Source: Fagopyrum homotropicum
Lineage: Eukaryota; Streptophyta; Magnoliopsida; Caryophyllales; Polygonaceae
DNA length: 64,000 bases
Reading direction: 5' to 3'
NCBI GenBank assembly: GCA_033239125.1
Contig: BSWB01000003.1
Span: 134,143,820 to 134,207,819, forward strand
Shown: positions 56,408-64,000 of the stretch, piece after piece
How positions within the stretch are numbered: the stretch's first letter is position 1
Layout of the letters: every line of letters starts with the position of its first letter
The notes under the pieces: model-generated
Seen by the model: the letters and a program-made list of their open reading frames with translations, nothing else
What the model was told of the DNA's origin: nothing
Database searches by the model: none
Translations under genes and position numbers: made by a program

Positions 56408-58299
56408 TGTAACACCCCCAATTCTAGGAACTCGGTATGCTACGGGTTAGGACCTCACAATGGGATCTGACTCTAGTCTGACAACAAGTTCACCGGATCT
56501 TGCAACAAGGCAAAAATAAATATAAAACTCCAAATAGATAAAACATCAAACTATTTAACATATGAAATAAGAATCAGACTCTCAGCCGAGTACTACAATA
56601 ATAAAGTCATGCAACAGAATATAAACTCCATATCCCGTCCTATAATGTACGGGACCCCTTGGCTGACCACTCCAACCAGATTACTAGATAGCATCCCTAA
56701 CCTGCAAGACATTTACAAAAACGGATAAAACCGTTAGCTAACATTCTACACATTAGACAACAATAACAACATAAACACACATAAGGTACTATTGAACACA
56801 TATAGCATGCTCACACTCAAGCCAGTTATTATCTTTCATTAGGTGATTCACTTTACTAATTCAACTTCTTTTGTGACACGTGAATCTCCCGAACCTCGCA
56901 TCTGCCCCTTTATACCAACAGGACTAGATTTGATGCATCTTACCATGTATATGTCTGCACTAGTCGTAGAGAACCTCTCAGTCTCCTGTAGAACTGGACA
57001 ATTTGTCACCGCCCCTTACTAATTGGGCCATAACGATAAAGGCCGTAGCATGTTATCATAATTAACATACAACACACCCCACTATTACAATCAAACTAAC
57101 AAACATAAATCAGCTAAGTAAGCATAAGAGACTTACCTGTCTCAAGGTAATCTCAGCTATAAAATCATGCTCAACTTCCCGCAGGAAAATCCTCTACGCC
57201 TGATCAAACAAGGCACACAATCAACAACTATACGATATGCTAGAAGTCCTAAACTTCTAGTCTCAATGATCTCTACAAGATCATATAACAACATGCTAGA
57301 AGGTTCCTACTTCTAGTCTCAATGATCTCTGCAAGATCATATAACGATATGCTAGGATGTTTCCAATCCGAGTCTCAATTCCTCACAAGGTCGAACAAAA
57401 ACACAACAATCTATTTATGCTCACCAACTTCCACAAATCACCTAAGGTGTTCAAACACCAAAGAACTCATAAACCACTAACTAGCATTCCCACTAGTTAT
57501 GCTAGGTTCCAACCTAACATGGTACAACTCTAGGATAGACTACGACAAAAGGAAGGAAGCGACATACCACAAGACGGTACCCACTGGAGGTAAGGCGCGA
57601 CCGCGAGGAAAGAAGGGTGCGGGCGCAGTGACAAACTCCGAGACGCCGCGACCGCGGTGGTCAAAGGCGCGGGTGCGGTGACATTGGGAAGGCGCGACCA
57701 CAAGAATATGCAAGCGCGGTCGCGGTAGAATTCCAGGGGCAAACTTCCACGATATTCTTCGATGTACAGCAGTACTCCAACGCTCATTGACTGGCTCCAC
57801 TCGACACCGTGGTTCCTTATACGACCAGAGATCCTACACTGGATACACATACAAGGATGGGAGGGAATCAAAGATAGGTCTTGATTCAAGGCTCCTATAC
57901 ACAAGAAGAAGAGAAGAAGTAAGGGAAGAAGGAGGCTTGCTTACGAAACGTTCAGAGACACACAACTATACACAAGAACAAATGAAGAGGAAGATCAATT
58001 GTGAGGATGAAGAAGGAGGAACAAACGTGGAATGAAAGGAATGCCAAAAGAACTGGCTGCTAAGGTTGAGAAGGACGTTTAAAGCCTAAGAGATCCCGTC
58101 CCGATAAGAAAGGAAAGAAAGAGAAACAGTTACAAACGAATCGGCGCACGATCTGACAGTTCACCGCACCCGCGCCTAATCCTCTCCGCGACTGCGGAAC
58201 TTTGTCCCGCGGGGGCGGTGACTGCCACAACACTACTTATCCGGCTCCGGCGGGGTCATGAGTTAATCGATCTACGGAATATAATTTCCGGTCATTACA
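56408..58299 (-). mobile_element. Solo LTR of a gypsy family, minus strand, TSD ATCAC
   Basis: It is 1892 bp. On the minus strand it runs TGTAATGACCGG...GGGGGTGTTACA. ATCAC flanks it at 56403-56407 and 58300-58304. It carries the same ordered blocks as the other gypsy LTRs: GGTAAGTCTC...GCTTACTTAGCTG (57138-57112), TTAGCTAACGG (56741-56731) and the TTGTTGTCAGAC...GAGGTCCTAACC end. No PBS or internal sequence adjoins it. Confidence 0.93.
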
Positions 58300-58530
58300 A
58301 TCACTTTATCTATGTGACGGCCGGTTACTATCAAACAGGTGAACTTGCTCTAATAAATTAGACATTTTCCATCCAAAATGTAATGGGTCCACCAAAAAGT
58401 AATTAATTACTTCGGGATACGGATTATAAATATGAGATAGTTAAATAAATTAGAAATATAAGAGGTGGTTAAGTGAATAAATGATTAAATAAGAAGTGGT
58501 TTTGTGTAATTTAATCAAAAATTTATTCAT

Positions 58531-59384
58531 AGATATTAATCTGATAAAATATTTCAGGTTATCAACTTTATCGCGGGCCAAATGGATTGAGCTATATTAA
58601 CATGTGACTCAATATATATACTTTGGGATCTTAGCTCTTTTTGAACGACACTAAAAAATTATTATTTTTTGTTAATTAATTTGATTATAATCAAAAACTC
58701 ATCATATCGTTAGTTTAATTTTATATTAATCAACTATTATTTTCACAAACTAGTGAAAACACAATATAAAGTACTTGGCACTTTATTTGAATGTAACACT
58801 TAATTCAAATGTTGCTATTTATCACTTTTTGCCGAATCGGATAATAATCGGTGGATATTTGGTTGATCCGTTTGATCCAAATTCTAAAATATGGAATGTG
58901 AAAACGACTTTAATCGGATTGGATAATTATCCGCTAATGTTTGGGTGATTTGTGTTAATCGAAATGATTTTAAATTGATCCGTATGATTGAAAATGACTT
59001 TGACCGGATTTAGATATCCGATTGATCCGTTTGGCCCAAATATCTAATGTGATTGATCTATTTGATTCATACATGTTGTTCCTATTTTTATTTGTTACAA
59101 AATGTAATATAAAATATATCATAGTGTCACATAACTTAATCCAAATGAAAGTGAAAAACGTATAGTTGATCCAAGTTTTTTTTCAAAAGAAACTTATTTT
59201 TAAGACAATATAGTAAATAACTTAATCCAAATGAAGTGAAAAACGTATAGTTACATTACATGTACCGTGTTAAATTGAAGAATGTCATCATAAACTTATA
59301 GAATGGATTATGTAATATGTATTATAAATTTATGTATATATGTAGACAATATAGTAAATAAAAAAATTATCTTTGAAAGTCTAT
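58531..59384. other. AT-rich intergenic DNA with short degenerate repeats
   Basis: GATCCGTTTGATCCAAAT, GGATAATTATCCG and related blocks repeat between 58830 and 59040, resembling the interior of degenerate hAT-type MITEs. ACTTAATCCAAATGAA.GTGAAAAACGTATAGTT occurs at about 59133 and 59220. No gene. Confidence 0.45.
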
Positions 59385-61513
59385 TGTAATAGCTAGGATT
59401 TATGAATTCTAATTAATGTTGATTAACTTAATCGCTGATAGTAATTGACATATAACTCGCGAAGATTTCGCAAGTGATGAGTAAGAGTCCCACCGTTATG
59501 TTCCTGGCGTAATTTTGGACGTTTGGGGAAATTTCTACTTTTTCTCCCGGGTAATTATTTTTACCCTCCGGTGTTATTTGGAGCATTTGGGAGCTCCAAT
59601 CAATAAAAATGCAGTTGAGAGAAATGATCAGGACATCGGATATGTCCTAAATATGAAATAACATGGAGAGGCAAAACGGCCAAAAGAGTCGCTATTTCGT
59701 TTCTTAACGGCTAAGAAAGACGGCTTAGGAATACACGTTTTCCGAGGCAGTTGTGGAATAATTATCCCTACAATATTCCAGATTTAATGTTCCAATCTCG
59801 AGAAGTTTGGAGAAAGAGGTTCGACCCGCCTTTGGATCGGTTAAAGGATAATTATCGACTTTACTAAAGGATAATTATCGTCTTCACTATAAATAGCGGA
59901 AAATCCTTTATTAATTCATTTCATTTCACGTTTTCTCGTAAAAGCTCTGATTTCTCTCAACCTTCAAACTCAGATCTACTCTCCGTTTCTAATCCGATTT
60001 CAATTCCGTTTGAGTTTTTGGATTCCTCTCTTCATTCTCTTCATATCGGTACCGAGTTTCTGCATTTCCGAGTATATGGAGGGTTGGTCGAGCATATATG
60101 TCACCAGGCAGGTTCCGTCGCTCAGATTCCGGTGAATTTGATGTTGTCCATGCGTAGCCTGCGTCGCTGTGATTCCGAATCTTCTTTCAGATCGTCAATC
60201 GGGTTAGTAACGAATAAGTTATGAATTTATTCGTTTTCTGTATTGCGATTTGGCCTAAATTGACTTTAGGCTTGTCAAAATGGATAATTAGAAATTCCAT
60301 TATGGTCGTTATATTATTCTGGTGATTATGGATAGTTTGTTTGATGAAATCTGATGACAGGAGGTTTAGAAATTGCCTGCGGGCAAAACGTTATTCTGGC
60401 GAAATCTAATTAATTAATTAAAGGTTAATTAATTAAATTAGGATTAAAATTGAGATTGAGGAATGTTAATTAGATACTACCTTGAGATTTGAGGAATTGT
60501 GAGCTATGTTGAGATATTGAGGTTTAGTTGGTTGTGAGGCTCATAGATTGAGTATGATTCTTATGGATCCCTTTGGGTCTAGGTGTGACCCCTTTGATGA
60601 ATAGAGGTTGATATATCTCTTTACGCCTTGTTTATAGGCCGTGTTGTCCCTCCAGTGTAGAGGTGATCGTGGTTGAGTTTGTACAAGGTTGAGGTAAGTC
60701 CGTAGGACTTACTTAGCTACCATCCCTATATTGGGTGTTTGCATGAGTGGTGTGTGCTTTATATGTTTGCTATGATAGCATGAGTTGTCGTTTTTATCGA
60801 ACTATGTTCTATTGACTGCCCCACTGCGTGGCTGTGATAACCTTTCCCTTTCATCCCGCCGTGGAGTCTGGGAGGTTCTCTGATGTCAGGCCAGACTGGT
60901 TTACAGGAAGGGCGCAATCCACTCCCATAGGGTACACGGATTGTGTGACCGATACTCGTACAGTTGGACATTGTACTCAGAGGCGGGGATGTATCGGTCC
61001 TCGTGTCACATACTTTCATCTATCTATATATACGGTTTTTGAGTGAATGGTTATTATATAAAGATAATAAATGGGTAAATGTGTGATAGCATGCTGATGT
61101 GTTTATCTTTCATGATTGTGCTTGTGCTTATGCATTACCTCATATATGTATGGTTAGCTAACGGTTTCATACCGTGTTGTAGATGTTTACAGGTTAGGCG
61201 CTACTGGGTGATCTGGCAGGGTGACAGGCCGAGGACTCTCGTATATTAGGTGGTTGGTTTGGGGTTGTTGTGTCTCCCCTCCTGCGTGAGGATGATCTTT
61301 TGTACCTCCTATGTGAGGATGTCATTTTATATACTCGGCTATGTTGTTGTTTACTTTGGGTCGTACAGTTTATACTGTTTTATGTATTTGTTTTATATCT
61401 GTCAGTGCCATGTTGTAAGGTCCAGTGAACTTGTTGTCATGTTAGGGTCAGGATCCATTGTGAGATCCTAGCCCAATGTGACATCCCGAGTCCCGCGGAT
61501 TCGGGGTGTTACA
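59385..61513 (+). repeat. 5' LTR of the terminal gypsy
   Basis: TGTAATAGCTAGG...GGGGTGTTACA, 2129 bp, with promoter-like TATAAATAG (59888-59896), the hairpin block at 60694-60712 and TTAGCTAACGG at 61154-61164. Confidence 0.93.
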
Positions 61514-61517
61514 GAGT

Positions 61518-61530
61518 TGGTATCAGAGCC
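61518..61530 (+). promoter_or_regulatory. Primer-binding site (initiator-Met tRNA type)
   Basis: TGGTATCAGAGCC lies 4 bases after the LTR end. Confidence 0.9.
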
Positions 61531-61806
61531 CAGGTTGACAACAATGGCACTTGCTACCTGCAATAAGGTCTGATAGGTAAAATAAACAGAACCCGAAAGG
61601 GGTTTGACGTTTTAAAACGTTTTTGGTTTTAAGTGTGGTTTTGGGATAGAATGTACGAGAAGTCGTCACCTCTGCCATGGATCTCTGCAGCGTAGATATG
61701 TATATATATCTGTGTGTACTATGGATTATGTGGATTTATTATACACATATCGATACCTATGGCATATATATAGCCTTATAAGATTAGATGCGTATATCCT
61801 ACAAAT

Positions 61807-62560
61807 GACTCAGACTAGAGTAGTATCTGTAGTGGGATGAGGTAGGGGTACACCCCCCCTCTTCCTCCAGTGGTGATAAGTTAGGGACCAGTTTCCGCTG
61901 TTGTTTCGCCTATGGCAGAGAACGAGTTTGAAGAGGCTGATCGTGTCTCAATGAGTAGATCCGAGTTTCAAGAATATATCTAACAAGTATATGAAGCGGT
62001 GATAGCGGGTAGATCGACACCAGATTTACCAACAATTGTGAGATCAACTGAAGCTTCTGGATCCGGAAAGAAGCAATGGATTGAATCAGTTACTAGAGAA
62101 GTAAAGATGATGAATGGGGAACCAAGTCCGATATCATGACAATCTAGTGATCCTTTGGCCATGAAGATGACTGGCAAGGAACTACAGTGTTTTAATTGCG
62201 TTGAAGTTGGGACACTGGCGAGCTGTGTGCCCAAAGGCTCCCATCATATGCTTTACGTGTGGTAAAGCAGGGCATAGAGCGAAGTTTTGTCGACAGGGCA
62301 AGGCATTGCCTTTACAGGTTCCCTTCAAGAGTGAGATCATTCCAGGTGGACGACGAAGGTCGAGTTACCCTTCAGTTGCACAGGTTGCAAGGATGGGATG
62401 ATTATGTTTCAATTGTGGCTATCCAGATCATTTGCGTTCTGTGTGCCCTTTGGCACTGATAGCTTGTTTCACTTGTGGTGAGCTAGGCCATTTGGCCCTT
62501 TCTGTCAGCACGGTGGTGTTTCTTCCCAGCAAGACTTTCCTCTTTCCGGTGCAGAAAGAG
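61807..62560 (+). pseudogene. Gypsy gag remnant with four zinc-knuckle motifs
   Basis: A gag-like start (ATGACTCAGACTAGAGTAG at 61807) is soon stopped. From 62188, CCHC motifs follow: CFNC...GHWRAVC (with a 1-base shift between its halves), CFTCGKAGHRAKFC, CFNCGYPDHLRSVC and CFTCGELGHLALS without a clear final Cys. Chromovirus gags usually have one or two knuckles. Stops lie at 62137, 62399 and elsewhere, so no product is expected. Confidence 0.78.
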
Positions 62561-63169
62561 TGGAAGTGGAGGCTATAGTAATGACCTTAGTGATACCTGA
62601 GGAGCATGGATCTGACATTGAGTGATGATATGTAGTGTAGCTACGAGTGTTAGCTGTTATAGGTATCATTCTCGTTAATGGTTTACCTGGTGGAGTTTTG
62701 CTTGTTGTGAGTGCTATGCACTTCATGTCTTTCGATGTATGCGTTAATGGTTGACTTTTTGTATATAGTAGAAGGTGGATTTTCCTTTACAAGATTACCT
62801 TTTTGGGTCTGAGATACCCGTGAGATGCGTGTTTGTTCCCTTATTTCAGGGACCCGTGTATGGTTGTAGACTTCTTTGTCATGTCGTAGGTGCATGAGGA
62901 AGTCATTATGTGTATGGTTTGGATGATTAGATATCATGTGGTGTTAGCTTTTAATAGTAAGACTATTATAGTCTTTACTGAGTTGAGTTAAATAGAGGTC
63001 TTCTGAGGTTAAGGCCTTTAAAGAGACGGGTTTGTCATCAGGACTGTACGAGCAGCGAGCTGATAGTACAGGGATGTGACGTCTTCTAGTGTTATACCAT
63101 GAAGGAGCGAGATAGTCCAACAATGGAAGGTATTCCAGTTGTTTATGAGTTTATAGACGTGTTACTGAA
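62561..63169 (+). other. Decayed protease/linker region of the terminal gypsy
   Basis: It lies where protease should be, between gag and RT. No intact aspartic protease motif is visible, and short frames on either strand have no recognisable domain. Confidence 0.45.
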
Positions 63170-64000
63170 CCGTCTAGTTGCCACCTCAGCGGAGTGTGGA
63201 CATTGTTATTGAGTTGAAGTATGATACAAGATTGAATGGGAAAGCCACACTATATGGTGCTTGCTGAGATATTGTACTGATAACTTGAATAGTTGACTGA
63301 AACGGGTTTACCCTAGTGGGTTCCATGTTCCGTATTGACAACCTGATGACTTAGCTTCAAGAAGCAATTGGGTTTTCAGGATTCCTTTGTGCTCAAGATA
63401 TCCCTAGTCATGGATGAGAGAGCAACATGTGTATGAGATAGCATCTCATACCCGTTATGGACACTACGAGTTTTTAGTGATGTCATTTGGGTGACGAATG
63501 TTTTAGTAGTTTTTATGGAGTTTACGAACAAGTATCGTCATCGACTTCCTTGATTAGTTGGTGGTGGACTTCATTGATGACATGTCGGTATACTCTCATA
63601 GCAGAGAATAGTAGACCGATCATCTGAGGACCGTTCTGCAGATTTTGAGAGATAGAGGGTTGTATTCTACGCTATCTAAGTGTAAGTTGAGATGCCAGTG
63701 GTAGCCTTTTTAGGCCATGTTGTCTCCGTCAGTGGGATCATAGTTGACCTGGCAAGAATTAAGTATGTTGTACATTGGGAGATAATGATGAACATTAAGG
63801 AATACGTAGTTTTCTCGGCTCAGCCGATTGCTATCAATGCTTTGAGTAAGGATTTTATATGATTACGTATTCATTTGCGAGTCTTTTGAGAAGACCACCA
63901 TAACTACGTGATGAAAGCAATGTGTCTATGTTCTGAAGAGTTGAGGAGGCATTTGACCTCTGCTTCCATTCTGTTGTAGTCTGAATATTTTTGGGATCCC
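63170..64000 (+). pseudogene. Strongly decayed gypsy reverse transcriptase
   Basis: Traces of the RT region can be read in shifting frames: PPQRSVDIVIELKYDT near 63190, SYPLWTLRVF near 63445 (compare TRYGHYEFV), VFMEFTNKYRHRL near 63510, and the FIDD region near 63570 (TTCATTGATGACATG). Many stops and small indels. The order matches 49000-49700 of the young element. Confidence 0.7.

Larger units (their letters stand above)
54840..58530. mobile_element. Region bounded by ~150-200 bp inverted repeats (putative long-TIR DNA element)
   Basis: ATAAAACCACCTCTTATTTAC (about 54875), CACTTAACCATCTCTTCTAT, ATTTATAATCCG and GAGCAAGTTCACCCGTT (54991-55007) recur in the same order, inverted, at 58520-58330 (AAAACCACTTCTTATTTAATC, CACTTAACCACCTCTTATAT, ATTTATAATCCG, GAGCAAGTTCACCTGTT). 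The interior without the nested solo LTR is about 1.3 kb, AT-rich and non-coding. Exact ends and TSD are not resolved. Confidence 0.6.
59385..64000 (+). mobile_element. Ty3/gypsy element: 5' LTR, PBS, decayed gag and pol; runs off the window
   Basis: The LTR at 59385-61513 belongs to the family of the solo LTR at 35687-37883. The primer site TGGTATCAGAGCC (61518-61530), a gag remnant with CCHC knuckles, and a strongly decayed RT follow. The 3' LTR is beyond the window. Confidence 0.9.

Noticed and set aside
57499..58035. Arg-rich frames of 60-124 codons
   Set aside because: They lie in the minus-strand solo LTR and reflect its GC-rich segment; no domain.
61980..62937. Minus-strand frames of 73-84 codons
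   Set aside because: They are antisense to the decayed gag/protease region of the terminal gypsy.

Overview
This is a stretch of nuclear DNA from a flowering plant, almost certainly a eudicot with a repeat-rich genome. The evidence is three intron- and UTR-style plant genes (a miR171-targeted HAM-type GRAS factor, a class I HD-Zip factor, and a long FQR1-type quinone reductase) in a sea of plant LTR retrotransposons (Ty3/gypsy chromoviruses and Ty1/copia), Tourist, hAT and Mutator-type MITEs, a TRIM and a LINE-type RNase H remnant. There are no operons, CRISPR arrays or phage-like genes. The species cannot be named from the sequence.

Layout: 1-5.7 kb is a decayed chromovirus interrupted by a small minus-strand LTR element. 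A TRIM lies at 6967-7327. A genic island at 8.0-12.1 kb holds the GRAS gene (+) and the HD-Zip gene (-), convergent, with one Tourist-like MITE between them and another upstream of the HD-Zip gene. 14.4-27.9 kb is a truncated copia element split by a complete 9.6 kb gypsy element (TSD GCCGA) that has almost identical 2.8 kb LTRs and no coding capacity. 28-33.4 kb holds old fragments, including a LINE RNase H remnant split by a 1.04 kb hAT-type element (8 bp TSD). 33.5-39.3 kb is a second copia element, split by a 2.2 kb solo LTR (TSD TAAGA). The FQR1-like gene occupies 40.9-42.4 kb and is followed by a 1 kb Mutator-like foldback. 44.3-54.6 kb is a very young gypsy element (two 2749 bp LTRs, TSD GTTAC) whose pol frame carries three in-frame stops. 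54.8-58.5 kb is a region with inverted ends that holds a minus-strand solo LTR (TSD ATCAC). 59.4 kb to the end is a further gypsy element: LTR, PBS, decayed gag and pol.

How the parts relate: the host genes are independent of one another (two transcription factors and one redox enzyme). The gypsy elements look like one extended lineage. Their LTRs share four short ordered blocks (a GTAAGTCC/GGACTTAC hairpin, CTCGTGTCACA, the palindromic TTAGCTAACGG, and a U5-like end), and the internal ends share a hairpin just before the polypurine tract. Two of them have a repeated non-coding module where gag should be. The most unusual biology in the window is probably this gag-less, trans-mobilised element family and its conserved non-coding blocks.
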